Notes: generated by a model from the letters alone, not told the origin. 64,000 bases of DNA from Flavobacterium sp. ALJ2 (GCF_015594725.1 NZ_JADNRC010000002.1:124001-188000); one strand, 5' to 3'. Positions 51,157 to 61,665 are shown, counted from the stretch's first letter. Translations and numbers: made by a program.

Positions 51157-53051
51157 AAGGCAAATTTTTTATCTATATCTTCCACACGCATTGTGATGAA
51201 AGTTGGTTTTTGAAATGGAGAAATATTTGGATCTTTACAAGCAAAGAGTCCGTTTACTAAATTATCTTGTTCTTTTTCTGTTAAATAGGAGCCCGTTTTT
51301 ACAGCCATACTTTTCGCCATTGATTTAGCGATTGTATCATTTTGAGAAAAACTACTTTCTGGAATTCCATCTTGCAAATCACTTAACAATTGTTCTATAA
51401 CCAATGACACTTCACTTTCGGTACTATTAACAGGTATTCCTGAAATCACAATATGATCTTCCGAAGAAGACTCAAAAACAAAACCAGTATTTACAAGTGA
51501 TAATTGTAATTCCTTAATGATTTCCAAATCTGTAGATGAGTAAAATAAATTTAAAGGGAATAACAATTGTTGGCTAGAAGCCTGATTAACGGTCATATTA
51601 TGCAAAAACTGTTCGTATAAAATACGTTGATGAGCCCGTTGCTGATCTACAATCACCATTCCTGATTTTATAGGTGAAACAATATATTTTTTATGAATTT
51701 GATAGGTCTTATGAACAGTTTGCTCGATCTCATTATCATTAAATAAAGACGAGGTTACCTCTTCATTTTCAAAAGACATCATCCCTATTTCCTCGGTGTC
51801 TTGCTTTAAACCTACATATAAACTTTCCCAACTAGCTGTTGGCTCTGGTTTTTTATAACTAGAATACGAATTAGAACTACCAGAACTAGAGCCACTACTA
51901 AAACTAGAACCTGAATTAGAATAATGTTTATTTGTTTTATCATCCGTAAAGGGATTAAAAGTACCATCAACCTGAATTGTTGGCGTTTCTCCTTCTAAAT
52001 CTTTATAATGGTAAGGGGTATCTAAATTAGCATCTCGATCAAAATCCAAAACAGGAGCTACATTAAATTGCCCTAAACTGTGCTTAATAGATGCTCTTAA
52101 AATAGCATATAAAGCTTGCTCATCATCAAACTTAATTTCGGTTTTTGTTGGGTGAATATTAATATCAATCGTATTAGGTGGCACTGATAAGTACAAGAAA
52201 TAACTTGGCTGGGCACCATCTTTTAAAATCCCCTCATAAGCAGCCATAACTGCATGATGCAGATAACTGCTTTTAATAAAACGATCGTTAACAAAGAAAA
52301 ACTGCTCTCCCCTACTTTTTTTAGCAAATTCTGGTTTACTCACAAATCCTTTTATGGCTACGATTTCAGTTTCTTCATTTACAGGAACTAATTTCTCATT
52401 TGTTTTACCTGCAAAAATCCCAACAATACGTTGTCTAAAGCTAGAAGGGGGTAAATTAAACATTTCACTTCCGTTATGATAAAAAGTAAAATGAATATTA
52501 GCATGTGCCAAAGCTACACGCTGAAACTCATCCATAACATGGCGAAATTCAACCGTATCTGACTTCAAGAAATTTCTTCGGGCAGGTATGTTAAAAAACA
52601 AATTTTTAACCGCGAATGAAGTTCCTACTGGCAAAACAGCTACTTCCTGCGATACAAATTTACTGCCTTCAATAACAATATGTATTCCTAGCTCCTCCTG
52701 ATCTTGTTTAGTTTTCATTTCCATATGAGCAATTGCAGCAATAGATGCTAATGCCTCGCCACGAAATCCTTTGGTGTGCAAAGAAAACAAATCTTCTGCC
52801 TGGCGTATTTTGGAAGTTGCATGACGTTCAAAACACAAACGTGCATCAGTAACACTCATCCCAGAACCATTATCAATGACTTGTACCAATGACTTCCCAG
52901 CATCTTTGATGATTAATTTAATATCTGTTGCTTTTGCATCGACTGCGTTTTCTAAAAGTTCTTTCACCACCGATGCAGGTCTTTGAACCACTTCTCCAGC
53001 AGCAATTTGATTGGCAACATGATCAGGAAGTAATTGTATAATACTCGACAT
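51153..53051 (-). CDS. mutL: DNA mismatch repair protein MutL
   Basis: A 632-residue protein. The GHKL ATPase domain has IAAGEVVQRPASVVKELLENAVDA (about 16-40), IDNGSGM (about 59), LHTKGFRGEALASIAA (about 88-103) and NIPARRNFLKS. The linker (about 380-430) is Ser/Gly-rich. The C-terminus has QQRAHQRILYE (about 476) and ends ACKDPNISPFQKPTFITM (about 605). The DQHA-like motif reads DQQRAHQ. It couples MutS to repair. Good length for the family. Confidence 0.96.
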   Translation of the reverse strand: MSSIIQLLPDHVANQIAAGEVVQRPASVVKELLENAVDAKATDIKLIIKDAGKSLVQVIDNGSGMSVTDARLCFERHATSKIRQAEDLFSLHTKGFRGEALASIAAIAHMEMKTKQDQEELGIHIVIEGSKFVSQEVAVLPVGTSFAVKNLFFNIPARRNFLKSDTVEFRHVMDEFQRVALAHANIHFTFYHNGSEMFNLPPSSFRQRIVGIFAGKTNEKLVPVNEETEIVAIKGFVSKPEFAKKSRGEQFFFVNDRFIKSSYLHHAVMAAYEGILKDGAQPSYFLYLSVPPNTIDINIHPTKTEIKFDDEQALYAILRASIKHSLGQFNVAPVLDFDRDANLDTPYHYKDLEGETPTIQVDGTFNPFTDDKTNKHYSNSGSSFSSGSSSGSSNSYSSYKKPEPTASWESLYVGLKQDTEEIGMMSFENEEVTSSLFNDNEIEQTVHKTYQIHKKYIVSPIKSGMVIVDQQRAHQRILYEQFLHNMTVNQASSQQLLFPLNLFYSSTDLEIIKELQLSLVNTGFVFESSSEDHIVISGIPVNSTESEVSLVIEQLLSDLQDGIPESSFSQNDTIAKSMAKSMAVKTGSYLTEKEQDNLVNGLFACKDPNISPFQKPTFITMRVEDIDKKFAL

Positions 53052-53160
53052 TAAAAAAAATTTGGGTTTATAGTTTAGATCTTTGGTATAAAACCAAAGA
53101 TTACAAATTTAATGAATTTCTATTGGGTTTTATAGCTTTATGAATCATAAAAAAAACAAA

Positions 53161-53190
53161 AAAACCTATACTGTTTTTACACAGTATAGG
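53161..53190 (-). terminator. Terminator of ribH
   Basis: Stem CCTATACTGT / ACAGTATAGG (53165-53174 and 53181-53190) with a 6-base loop. On the minus strand it is followed by a U-rich tail (four T then G-less run), and it lies 26 bp past the ribH stop. Confidence 0.8.
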
Positions 53191-53215
53191 CATCAATATT
53201 CTTACAGATGTATTT

Positions 53216-53785
53216 TTATTTTTCTAACTCCAATGGTTTGTCTTCTATTTGAAGCGCCCCACTTGACAACAACGGCTGGTCTTGAAACTGATTTAAAGAT
53301 GCTTGCTGACGGATATATGCCATTTTTATCGCTGCAATAGCGGCCTCGGTACCTTTGTTGCCATGAATACCACCACTCCTATCAATAGATTGTTGCATGT
53401 TATTATCTGTCAACACACAAAAAATAACGGGAATATCAGTTTGAACATTCAAATCTTTAATTCCTTGCGTCACACCTTCGCATACAAAATCAAAATGTTT
53501 TGTTTGTCCTTGAATTACACATCCAATAACAATTACGGCATCAACATTTTGAGTTTGCAACATTTTTTTTGCTCCATAGATCAACTCAAAACTTCCAGGA
53601 ACATTCCATCGAATAATTTGTTGTGCAGGAACTTGATTCTCAATAAATGTTTCAAAAGCGCCATTATAAAGGCCTTCTGTTATAGTGTCATTCCACTCAG
53701 AAACAACAATCCCAAATCGAAAATTTTTCGCATTTGGGACTGTGTTTTTATCGTAATCTGATAAATTTTTATTTTCGGTAGCCAT
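53216..53785 (-). CDS. ribH: 6,7-dimethyl-8-ribityllumazine synthase
   Basis: A 189-residue enzyme. It has FRFGIVVSEWND (about 22-33), NVPGSFELIYGAKKML (about 61-76), VIVIGCVIQGQTKHFDFVCEGVTQGI (about 84-109, with the catalytic His in TKHFDF) and DRSGGIHGNKGTEAA (about 136-150). It makes lumazine, the last step before riboflavin. The tail after residue 160 is Gln/Leu-rich and longer than usual. Single gene with its own terminator. Confidence 0.95.
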   Translation of the reverse strand: MATENKNLSDYDKNTVPNAKNFRFGIVVSEWNDTITEGLYNGAFETFIENQVPAQQIIRWNVPGSFELIYGAKKMLQTQNVDAVIVIGCVIQGQTKHFDFVCEGVTQGIKDLNVQTDIPVIFCVLTDNNMQQSIDRSGGIHGNKGTEAAIAAIKMAYIRQQASLNQFQDQPLLSSGALQIEDKPLELEK

Positions 53786-53869
53786 CTTTATTATTTAAGA
53801 TTTTAGAATTTCAATTATAAGACTGCTAAAATACAAATCTTAAATGTAAATTTCTAACTCTACAATTAT

Positions 53870-54655
53870 TTATTGCGCTAATCCAATCAATACATCTACA
53901 GAAGCTGCTTCTGGAGTTGCATCATAGTTCTCTTTAACATCTGTAAAATACTTAAGAGCGTCAGATTTTTGACCTAAAGTCAAAGCTGTTTTACCTGCCT
54001 TAAGCAAGAAACGTGGCGTAGTAAAATCATTTTTATTTAATTCAGCCGCTTTTACATAATAATCTAAAGCTTCTTTTTGTTGATTTTTTTGAGAATACGC
54101 ATCACCTATTGCACCTTTCGCCAATGCGCCTAAAATTAAATCTTTAGACTTAAATTTACCCAAATAAGAAATTGCTTCATCATATTTACCAGTATTTAAA
54201 TAAGCAATACCAGCATAATAATTTGCTAAATTCCCAGCATCAGTTCCAGAATATTCATCTGCAATTTTCACAAATCCAAATTTACCTTCCGAACCATTCA
54301 ATGCTAATTTATACAAAGAATCACTAGCTACTCCATTAGTTGCTTTTTCAAAATTTTGTTGAGCAACAAACATTTCATTAGCGGCCTCTTCTTGTTTAGG
54401 AGAAGCGATAAATTTTTGGTAAACCAAATAACCTATAGTTCCTACAGCAATCGCAGCAACTAACCCAATAATAATTTTTTGGTTTCTAGCAACCCAGTCC
54501 TCTGTTCTAGAAGCAGTCTCATCTAATTTAGAAAAAACTTCAGCAGTTGTACTGTTTTTCCCATCAAGAATTACTTGTTGCTCTTCATTAACAACTTCAT
54601 CTTTAACTTCTTTTTCTTTAGGTGCTTTATATCCTCTTTTATTGTAAGTAGCCAT
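53870..54655 (-). CDS. TPR-containing membrane-anchored protein (YfgM-like)
   Basis: A 261-residue protein. An N-terminal basic and acidic stretch is followed by a TM segment (about 60-78: IIIGLVAAIAVGTIGYLVY) and tetratricopeptide-like helices (about 120-260; for example NLANYYAGIAYLNTGKYDEAISYLGKF and AKGAIGDAYSQKNQQKEALDYYVKAAELN). It resembles YfgM, an ancillary periplasmic chaperone of the Sec translocon. It lies 84 bp upstream of ribH. Confidence 0.8.
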   Translation of the reverse strand: MATYNKRGYKAPKEKEVKDEVVNEEQQVILDGKNSTTAEVFSKLDETASRTEDWVARNQKIIIGLVAAIAVGTIGYLVYQKFIASPKQEEAANEMFVAQQNFEKATNGVASDSLYKLALNGSEGKFGFVKIADEYSGTDAGNLANYYAGIAYLNTGKYDEAISYLGKFKSKDLILGALAKGAIGDAYSQKNQQKEALDYYVKAAELNKNDFTTPRFLLKAGKTALTLGQKSDALKYFTDVKENYDATPEAASVDVLIGLAQ

Positions 54656-54897
54656 TTAAAAATAATTTAGTGAACGGCAAAAATAAAATTTTTATTGAAA
54701 CTTACATGAAAAAAATCAACTTTAAATTAATTTTAAAAAAATTTCCCTCAAAATCGAACTTTTTCATGTATAAAATTCAAAATAATTCAGACACTAAACC
54801 CTAAAAAAACAGTTTATATCGATATTTTTCAATAATTTGCACACGCTTAAAAATTGTTAAACAAAAACAACAACAAGCTTTATTTCAGCAGTTTAAA

Positions 54898-55977
54898 ATG
54901 TATTTAAAAAAAATTTCTTTATTCAACTATAAAAATTTTTCTGAAGCAAATTTCGAATTTGACAAAAAGATAAATTGTTTCGTTGGAAAAAACGGTATTG
55001 GGAAAACCAATGTACTCGATGCTATTTACCATTTAGCCTACGGAAAAAGCTATTTCAATCCTTTGGCAGTTCAAAACATTAAGCATGGAGAAGAGTTTTT
55101 TGTGATAGATGCCGAGATAGAAAAAAACGAACGAAACGAACAAATCGTATGCAGTTTAAAAAAAGGGCAAAAAAAAATCCTAAAAAGGAATGGCAAGGCC
55201 TACGATAAATTCTCTGACCACATCGGCTTCATTCCTTTAGTAATAATTTCTCCAGCAGACAGAGATTTGATCGTTGAAGGAAGCGAAACACGCCGTAAAT
55301 TTATGGATACTGTGATTTCACAATTAGACTCTCATTATCTGCAACAACTTATTCAATACCAAAAAGTAATTAGCCAGCGTAATGCACTACTCAAATATTT
55401 TGCATTGAATCACGTTTTCGACAATGATACCTTATCTATATATAATGAGCAATTGGACAGCTACGGTAAATCTATTTTTGAAAAGAGAAAACAATTCATC
55501 GAATCTTTTATCCCAATTTTCAATGCACATCATCATGCGATAACAGGCTCCGAAGAAACAGTACAATTAGTCTACGAAAGTCATTTGTTCGAAAAAGACC
55601 TACTCACGCTACTACAAGAAAACATTAATAAAGACCGTGCCTTACAATATACAAGTATTGGAATTCATAAAGATGATTTGTCTTTTGAAATAGACAACCA
55701 TCCTATTAAAAAATTCGGATCACAGGGACAGCAAAAATCATTTTTGATTGCTTTAAAATTAGCACAGTTTGAATTCTTAAAAAAACAAAGTGGTGTAAAA
55801 CCAATTTTACTCTTTGATGATATTTTTGATAAATTAGACGAAAGTCGAGTAGCCAAAATTATAGAAATGGTTAATAACGATACTTTTGGTCAACTTTTTA
55901 TTTCAGACACACATCCAGATCGGACTGAAACCATTGTTAAGTCAACACATCAGAGTTACAAAATATTTAATTTATGA
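54898..55977 (+). CDS. recF: DNA recombination/repair protein RecF
   Basis: A 359-residue ATPase. It has [19 protein letters not shown] (about 3-20), Walker [27 protein letters not shown] (about 30-55), RRKFMD (about 132), [17 protein letters not shown] (about 271-287, the signature) and [16 protein letters not shown] (about 300-315, Walker B). It promotes loading of RecA at single-stranded gaps. Flavobacteria have it away from dnaA-dnaN. There is a 242-bp gap upstream with no strong element seen. Confidence 0.95.
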   Translation: MYLKKISLFNYKNFSEANFEFDKKINCFVGKNGIGKTNVLDAIYHLAYGKSYFNPLAVQNIKHGEEFFVIDAEIEKNERNEQIVCSLKKGQKKILKRNGKAYDKFSDHIGFIPLVIISPADRDLIVEGSETRRKFMDTVISQLDSHYLQQLIQYQKVISQRNALLKYFALNHVFDNDTLSIYNEQLDSYGKSIFEKRKQFIESFIPIFNAHHHAITGSEETVQLVYESHLFEKDLLTLLQENINKDRALQYTSIGIHKDDLSFEIDNHPIKKFGSQGQQKSFLIALKLAQFEFLKKQSGVKPILLFDDIFDKLDESRVAKIIEMVNNDTFGQLFISDTHPDRTETIVKSTHQSYKIFNL

Positions 55978-56037
55978 TTTCATAAAGATTCCCAAATTAA
56001 AAAAACTTAAATTAGCCTACTCATTAAATACAAGACT

Positions 56038-56733
56038 ATGAAAACCCCACAAACAATTCTTATTGTAATCGCATTCGTACTTGCCTCTTGCAACGGACAA
56101 TCATCTAAAAATATCGAAGTTATTAATCCAACTGCTTTCTCAGAAAAAATAAACACTACTCAAGACCCTCAAATTTTTGACGTAAGAACTCCTGAAGAAT
56201 TTGCAGCAGAGCATATTGACAATGCAGTAAATGTAAACTGGAACAGCAAAGACTTTGCTACAAAAGCAGCAACTTTTGACAAATCAAAACCAGTTTTTGT
56301 ATACTGTTTGAGTGGTGGAAGAAGTAAAAAAGCGTCTCAAAAACTAAAAGAATTAGGCTTTACAAACATATATGAACTTGACGGTGGAATTATGAAATGG
56401 AACGCTGAAGGACATTCAAATCCAAATGCTAAAACTACAGGAATGACAAGTCAAGAGTATGCAACTTTATTAAACACAGATAAAAAAGTCTTAATTGATT
56501 TTTATGCAGAATGGTGTGGTCCTTGCAAACAAATGACTCCTTACCTTACCAAAATGCAAAAAGAACTAGCTGACAAAGTGGTTATCATTCGCATAGATGT
56601 TGATCAAAATAAAACCTTGGTAAAAGATATGAAAATTGACCAACTTCCGACTCTAATATTATATGAGAACAAAGAAGTAAAATGGAAAAACACAGGATTT
56701 ATTAGCGAAACTGACCTAAAAAAACAACTATAA
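56038..56733 (+). CDS. Lipoprotein with rhodanese and thioredoxin domains
   Basis: A 231-residue lipoprotein (LASCNG, Cys about residue 18). Residues about 30-120 are a rhodanese domain with FDVRTPEEFAAEHIDNAVNVNW (about 44-65) and the active loop CLSGGRSKKA (about 94-103). Residues about 135-231 are thioredoxin with YAEWCGPCKQM (about 155-165) and the cis-Pro IDQLPTLIL (about 199-207). It probably handles sulfane or persulfide and disulfide chemistry in the periplasm. The fusion is known in Bacteroidota. It is 13 bp before the DUF2461 gene. Confidence 0.9.
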   Translation: MKTPQTILIVIAFVLASCNGQSSKNIEVINPTAFSEKINTTQDPQIFDVRTPEEFAAEHIDNAVNVNWNSKDFATKAATFDKSKPVFVYCLSGGRSKKASQKLKELGFTNIYELDGGIMKWNAEGHSNPNAKTTGMTSQEYATLLNTDKKVLIDFYAEWCGPCKQMTPYLTKMQKELADKVVIIRIDVDQNKTLVKDMKIDQLPTLILYENKEVKWKNTGFISETDLKKQL

Positions 56734-56746
56734 TAAAAACTATAAT

Positions 56747-57424
56747 ATGCTTACCAAAGAAAGTTTACAGTTTTTAGATGATTTAAAAACAAATAACAAT
56801 AGAGATTGGTTTTTGGAAAACAAAAAACGATATGATATCTTCAAAAAAGACTATCATCAGCTAGTTTCCGATTTTTTGGACGCAATGAAACCAATGGACC
56901 CTTCATTGGAACTATTAGAAGTAAAAAATTGCACATTCAGAATCAACCGTGACATTCGTTTTTCTAAAGACAAATCACCATACAAATCACACCTTGGCGT
57001 TTGGCTTTCTACTGGAGTAAAAGGACAAAATCGTGCTGGATATTATGTTCATATCGAAAAAGGCGCTAGTTTTATAGCTGGTGGTTTCTACTCACCAGAA
57101 GCAGAAGACTTGAAAAAAGTACGCAAAGAAATCGCTTTTTTTTATGATGACTTAGAAGCAATTATAGCCGATGAAAACTTCAAGAAAGAATTTGAAAACT
57201 TAGATATAACTGAGACCAATTCGCTTAAAAATCCACCACGCGGATATGAAAAAGAACATCCTGCGATTGATTTTTTGAAATTAAAAAGTTTTACAGCTAC
57301 GCAAAAATACGACATCAAAGAAGTAACCCAAAAAGATTTTGTTACCAAAATGAGTCAGAAACTTATTGCATTAAAACCACTAAATGAATTTATTAATCGC
57401 GCTTTAACGACCGATGAATTTTAA
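56747..57424 (+). CDS. DUF2461 (TIGR02453) family protein
   Basis: A 225-residue protein. It has SLQFLDDLKTNNNRDWFLENKKRYD (about 5-29), NCTFRINRDIRFSKDKSPYKSHLGVWLS (about 62-89), RAGYYVHIEKGASFIAGGFYSPEAEDLKKVRKEI (about 97-130) and the end NPPRGYEKEHPAIDFLKLKSF. Function unknown, conserved in many bacteria and yeast. No signal peptide. Confidence 0.85.
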   Translation: MLTKESLQFLDDLKTNNNRDWFLENKKRYDIFKKDYHQLVSDFLDAMKPMDPSLELLEVKNCTFRINRDIRFSKDKSPYKSHLGVWLSTGVKGQNRAGYYVHIEKGASFIAGGFYSPEAEDLKKVRKEIAFFYDDLEAIIADENFKKEFENLDITETNSLKNPPRGYEKEHPAIDFLKLKSFTATQKYDIKEVTQKDFVTKMSQKLIALKPLNEFINRALTTDEF

Positions 57425-57555
57425 GGTTTTTGTCACAAATTTTACTAATTCTCATTAATTAAATTTGTGTGAATTAGTAAAATTACTTCGACTGTTTACT
57501 ATCGTTCGGGTCGTGCCAGAAAAAAGTTTCACACAACGCTTTCTAAATTTATCGA

Positions 57556-58614
57556 ATGAAAAAAAGAAAAATACTTTTTCTTGGAGAATCATATCGAGCC
57601 GATGCCATTACATGGATGAGAGGCTTAAAAGAGTTTGGCGATTTTGAGATCTGTACTTGGGAACTCAAAACACCAAATAACACCAATTTCAACCGTTTCA
57701 AACGAATAACTGAATATGCTTTTGCCCCTTTCGCTATTAAAAAAATCATTCGATTAGAAAAACCCGATATAATTATTGCAGAAAGAACGACCAGTTATGG
57801 CTTTCTTGCTGCACTATCTGGTGTAAATACAATTGCAATTGCACAACAAGGAAGAACCGATTTATGGCCAGAAGGATCTTTATTATTACCTTTTAAAAAG
57901 ATAATTCAGAAGTATGCATTCAAAAAAGCACATTTAATACATGCTTGGGGTCCTGTAATGACAACTTCAATGAAATCTACTGGAGTCGACATGAATAAAG
58001 TTTTAATCTTGCCAAAAGGGATCAATTTATCAATTTTCTCTCCTTCAATCAACAATGCTACTAAAATAGAAGCAATTGTCACTCGTTCTTTAGAACCTGA
58101 ATACAAACATGATTGCATTTTTAAGGCATTTGCCATTTTAGACAAAAAAAACATTGATTTCAGTTTAACAATTGTTGGAGACGGAACTCAATTAGGATAT
58201 CTAAAAAAACTAGCCATAGAATTAAATATTCAAAACAAAGTAGTTTTTACTGGTCGAATTGCAAACACAGAACTTCCTAAATTATTACAAAAAGCTAACT
58301 TTTATATTAGCATGCCAAGCACCGAAGGTGTTTCGGCTTCATTATTCGAAGCAATGGCTTGTAACTGCTATCCTATTGTATCGGATATTCCAGGAAACCA
58401 AAGTTGGATAAAACATCGCGAAAACGGACAATTAATCCCTATTGACAATTACATCAAACTAGCCAATGAACTTATCTGGTCATTTCAAAATCCACATTCA
58501 AGAAACAAAGCAATTATGCAAAACCGAAAGTTTGTAGAAGAAAACACCAATTATAATATCAACATGAAAATTATCGCAGATAAATATCATGAATTATTGG
58601 ATTTACGAAGCTAA
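57556..58614 (+). CDS. GT4-family glycosyltransferase
   Basis: A 352-residue GT-B glycosyltransferase. Features are FLGESYRADAITWMRGL at the start, QQGRTDLWPEG (about 96-106), PKGINLSIFSPS (about 155), the donor half with TRSLEPEYKHDCIFKAF (about 176-192), LTIVGDGTQLGYL, VVFTGRIANTELPKLLQKANFYISMPSTEGVSASLFEAMACNCYPIVSDIPGN (with the EGVSASLFEA E-x7-E motif at about 258-268). Likely makes cell-surface glycan. Confidence 0.85.
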   Translation: MKKRKILFLGESYRADAITWMRGLKEFGDFEICTWELKTPNNTNFNRFKRITEYAFAPFAIKKIIRLEKPDIIIAERTTSYGFLAALSGVNTIAIAQQGRTDLWPEGSLLLPFKKIIQKYAFKKAHLIHAWGPVMTTSMKSTGVDMNKVLILPKGINLSIFSPSINNATKIEAIVTRSLEPEYKHDCIFKAFAILDKKNIDFSLTIVGDGTQLGYLKKLAIELNIQNKVVFTGRIANTELPKLLQKANFYISMPSTEGVSASLFEAMACNCYPIVSDIPGNQSWIKHRENGQLIPIDNYIKLANELIWSFQNPHSRNKAIMQNRKFVEENTNYNINMKIIADKYHELLDLRS

Positions 58615-58789
58615 ATAAAACTAACCATAAAAAATATAAAGTTTTACGTTAATTGATTTATTTCAAAAAAAACTTTACGCTCTCTGCTGTAAAACTTAAC
58701 AATTACATCAACCTAATTTTTTTTATCTTTTAAGACAGAATAAACCACTATATTTATTACAAAAATCAAGTCAAATAAATTATAATCCT

Positions 58790-58797
58790 TACTTTTG
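58790..58797 (+). promoter_or_regulatory. TACTTTTG -7 element before murB
   Basis: Perfect TAnnTTTG element 36 bp before the ATG at 58834; no good -33. Confidence 0.45.
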
Positions 58798-58833
58798 GAC
58801 TCTTGATTAATTCTACAAAAAAGTTTCGCATTT

Positions 58834-59847
58834 ATGGAAATTCTATCTCAATTTTCTTTAAAAAATCATAATACATTTGGCATTGAGGCCAAAGCAAAAC
58901 AGTTTATTGCCGTACATTCAATTGAACAATTGAAGAAAGTATTAGAGGAAAATAAAAATCAGCCAAAATTTATTTTAGGAGGCGGAAGTAATATGCTTTT
59001 AACCAAAGATATTGATGCCTTGGTAATCCATATTGATTTAAAAGGAAAAAAAATAATTGATGAAAATGATGATTTTGTCTGGGTCGAAAGTCAAGCCGGA
59101 GAAACTTGGCATGAATTTGTACTCTGGACAATCGATCTAAATTTTGGCGGATTAGAAAACATGTCGCTTATTCCTGGAAATGTAGGAACAACTCCTGTAC
59201 AAAACATTGGTGCTTATGGAACAGAAATAAAAGATACGTTTGTTTCGTGTGATGCAATGAATATTGAAACTCAGCTGGTAAAAACTTTTACCCATGCTGA
59301 ATGCAATTTTGGATATCGCGAAAGCATTTTCAAAAATGAAGTAAAAAACCAATATATTATAACATCGGTAACTTACAAACTAACCAAGCGTAATCATAAA
59401 ATTAATACTTCTTATGGAGATATTACTGCCGAATTAGCCAAAAACAATATTACAAACCCTAATTTAAAAGATGTTAGTAATGCCGTAATTGCTATTAGAC
59501 AAAGTAAATTACCAAACCCAAAAGAATTAGGAAATAGCGGAAGTTTCTTTAAAAACCCAATATTATTAAAATCAGATTTTGAAAAAATTTATCAAAATTT
59601 TCCAGAAATGAAATATTATGATATTTCCGAAACTGAAGTAAAAGTTCCTGCTGGGTGGCTTATCGAACAAGCAGGATTTAAAGGGAAACGTTTTGGAAAT
59701 GCTGGAATTCATAAAAATCAAGCTTTAGTACTCGTGAATTACGGAAATGCAACTGGACAAGAAATTCTAGCAATCTCGAAAGACATTCAAAGAACAGTAT
59801 TTGAAAAATTTGGAATACACATAGAAGCAGAAGTTAATGTGATTTAA
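58834..59847 (+). CDS. murB: UDP-N-acetylmuramate dehydrogenase
   Basis: A 337-residue flavoenzyme. It has LKNHNTFGIEAKAKQF (about 9-24), GGGSNMLL (about 49), LSLIPGNVGTTPVQNIGAYGTEI (about 112-135), GNSGSFFKNP (about 231-240, the Ser of this motif is the proton donor) and PAGWLIEQAGFKGKRFGNAGIHKNQALVLVN (about 272-302). It reduces UDP-GlcNAc-enolpyruvate to UDP-MurNAc for peptidoglycan. Confidence 0.96.
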   Translation: MEILSQFSLKNHNTFGIEAKAKQFIAVHSIEQLKKVLEENKNQPKFILGGGSNMLLTKDIDALVIHIDLKGKKIIDENDDFVWVESQAGETWHEFVLWTIDLNFGGLENMSLIPGNVGTTPVQNIGAYGTEIKDTFVSCDAMNIETQLVKTFTHAECNFGYRESIFKNEVKNQYIITSVTYKLTKRNHKINTSYGDITAELAKNNITNPNLKDVSNAVIAIRQSKLPNPKELGNSGSFFKNPILLKSDFEKIYQNFPEMKYYDISETEVKVPAGWLIEQAGFKGKRFGNAGIHKNQALVLVNYGNATGQEILAISKDIQRTVFEKFGIHIEAEVNVI

Positions 59848-59858
59848 AAAAATATAAG

Positions 59859-60473
59859 ATGCACACACCAAATATTTTCAAAAATGAAGACCCTGAAGCA
59901 ATTAGATCTTTTCTTAAAGAAAATAGTTTCGGAATACTGATTAACCAAACAAATGGAAAGTTATGGGCAACACATATTCCATTAGAAATAGAAACTAGAG
60001 AAGACGGAAAAGAAGTACTATGCGGTCATATTTCTAAATTAAATCCGCAAGGTGAAGGATTCATTCAAAACGACGAAATCTTAGCTGTTTTTTCAGGAGC
60101 GCATAGCTACATTTCATCTTCTTGGTACGATCATGAAAATGTACCTACTTGGAATTATAGTGCTGTACACATATATGGTCGGATAAAAATAATAGATCAC
60201 GAAGCTGCAATTGAATCATTAAGAAAATTAGTAAACAAATACGAAGCTAACTCCGAAAAACCTATTCGCATAGAAGATTTATCTGAAAAAACAATGCGAC
60301 AAGCACATGGAATAATTGCTTTTGAAATTGAAATAGATGAAATTCAGGCAACTAAAAAAATGTCCCAAAACCGAGACGATGTAAACTATAAAAACATAAT
60401 CATAGCCTTAGAAAAAACAGAAAACCCTCAGTCTATTGTGGTTGCAAAAGAAATGTCAAAATACCGAAAGTAA
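59859..60473 (+). CDS. PaiB-like FMN-binding protein
   Basis: A 204-residue protein. It has FGILINQTNGKLWATHIPLE (about 25-44), LCGHISKLNPQ (about 54-64), VFSGAHSYISSSWYDHENVPTWNYSAVHIYGR (about 76-107) and EKTMRQAHGIIAFEIEIDEIQATKKMSQNR (about 144-173). This is the PaiB/FMN-binding negative regulator family with a split-barrel FMN fold. It is 11 bp after murB. Confidence 0.9.
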   Translation: MHTPNIFKNEDPEAIRSFLKENSFGILINQTNGKLWATHIPLEIETREDGKEVLCGHISKLNPQGEGFIQNDEILAVFSGAHSYISSSWYDHENVPTWNYSAVHIYGRIKIIDHEAAIESLRKLVNKYEANSEKPIRIEDLSEKTMRQAHGIIAFEIEIDEIQATKKMSQNRDDVNYKNIIIALEKTENPQSIVVAKEMSKYRK

Positions 60474-60555
60474 TTACACTTTAAAGGTTGAAAATCGAGA
60501 ATTGATAATTACATTTGCACTCGCAAGATTCAAAATTAAAAGACATTAAAATCAG

Positions 60556-61665
60556 ATGCTTACAATTATTTTATACTTTTTTATTGCTATCGTTGTAGTA
60601 CAGCTTTCTTATTATTTAGGTGTATTTAGTAAATTTTCATTTGCTAAAACACAGAATATCACTACAAAGAGAATTCCTATTTCAGTTATTGTCTGTGCAA
60701 AAAATGAGGCCGAAAATGCAATAAAATACATTCCGTTATTAATTGAACAAGATTATCCTGATTTCGAAATTGTTCTAATAGATGATGCTTCAAGTGACGA
60801 AACATTAGAAATTTTTGAGCAGTTCGAAAGTCAACACCCAAACCTAATTCGTTTAGTGAAAGTAAAAAACAACGAAGCCTTTTGGGGAAATAAAAAATAC
60901 GCTTTAACATTAGGAATAAAAGCAGCTAAAAAAGAGTATTTATTATTTACAGATGCCGATTGTTATCCTACATCTAAAAATTGGATTACAGCTATGAGCT
61001 CTCAATTTACAATGAACAAAACCATAGTCTTAGGATATGGTGCTTACGACAAAATTGAGAAATCATTCTTAAATAAAATCATTCGTTTTGAAACTTTACT
61101 CACTGCTATCCAGTATTTTTCATGGGCAAAAGCAGGCTGTCCATATATGGGAGTTGGTCGTAATTTAGCATACAAAAAAGAAGAATTTTTTAATGTAAAT
61201 GGTTTTATAAGCCACATTCAAGTTCGCTCAGGAGATGATGATTTGTTTATCAATCAAGCTGCCCATAGCCACAATACAACTATAGCTTATTCTCCAGAAA
61301 GTTTTACATATTCTAAACCAAAAGAAAAATACAAAGACTGGTTTATTCAAAAAAGAAGGCATGTAGCAACCGCTAATTACTATAAAACTTTTGACAAAAT
61401 ACAATTAGGCCTTTTTTACAGCTCTCAATTGTTATTCTTTATACTAGCCATTATCTTACTATCTTTCCAATTTCAATGGATTATCGTTTTAAGCTTATTC
61501 TTAGCGCGATACATCGTTGCTTGGCTCGTTGTAGGGTTTTCTGCTGGAAAATTAAAAGAAAATGATTTAAAATTGTGGTTTCCTATTGTAGAAATTGTGC
61601 TTATATTCACTCAAATTAATATCTTTATAACTAATATTTTTTCAAAACCAGTACATTGGAAATAA
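60556..61665 (+). CDS. GT2-family glycosyltransferase
   Basis: A 369-residue membrane enzyme: an N-terminal TM segment (about 1-22), then the GT-A domain with ISVIVCAKNEAE (about 42-53), EIVLIDDASSDET (about 73-85), LLFTDADC (about 133, the DxD), SGDDDLFINQAA (about 226-236), and the QKRRHVATANYY motif (about 268-280), then C-terminal TM helices (about 295-360). Makes polysaccharide or glycolipid. It overlaps the sigma factor start by 10 bp. Confidence 0.88.
   Translation: MLTIILYFFIAIVVVQLSYYLGVFSKFSFAKTQNITTKRIPISVIVCAKNEAENAIKYIPLLIEQDYPDFEIVLIDDASSDETLEIFEQFESQHPNLIRLVKVKNNEAFWGNKKYALTLGIKAAKKEYLLFTDADCYPTSKNWITAMSSQFTMNKTIVLGYGAYDKIEKSFLNKIIRFETLLTAIQYFSWAKAGCPYMGVGRNLAYKKEEFFNVNGFISHIQVRSGDDDLFINQAAHSHNTTIAYSPESFTYSKPKEKYKDWFIQKRRHVATANYYKTFDKIQLGLFYSSQLLFFILAIILLSFQFQWIIVLSLFLARYIVAWLVVGFSAGKLKENDLKLWFPIVEIVLIFTQINIFITNIFSKPVHWK

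Noticed and set aside
53303..53761. 152-residue plus-strand ORF
   Set aside because: It is the reverse of ribH, whose motifs are clear.
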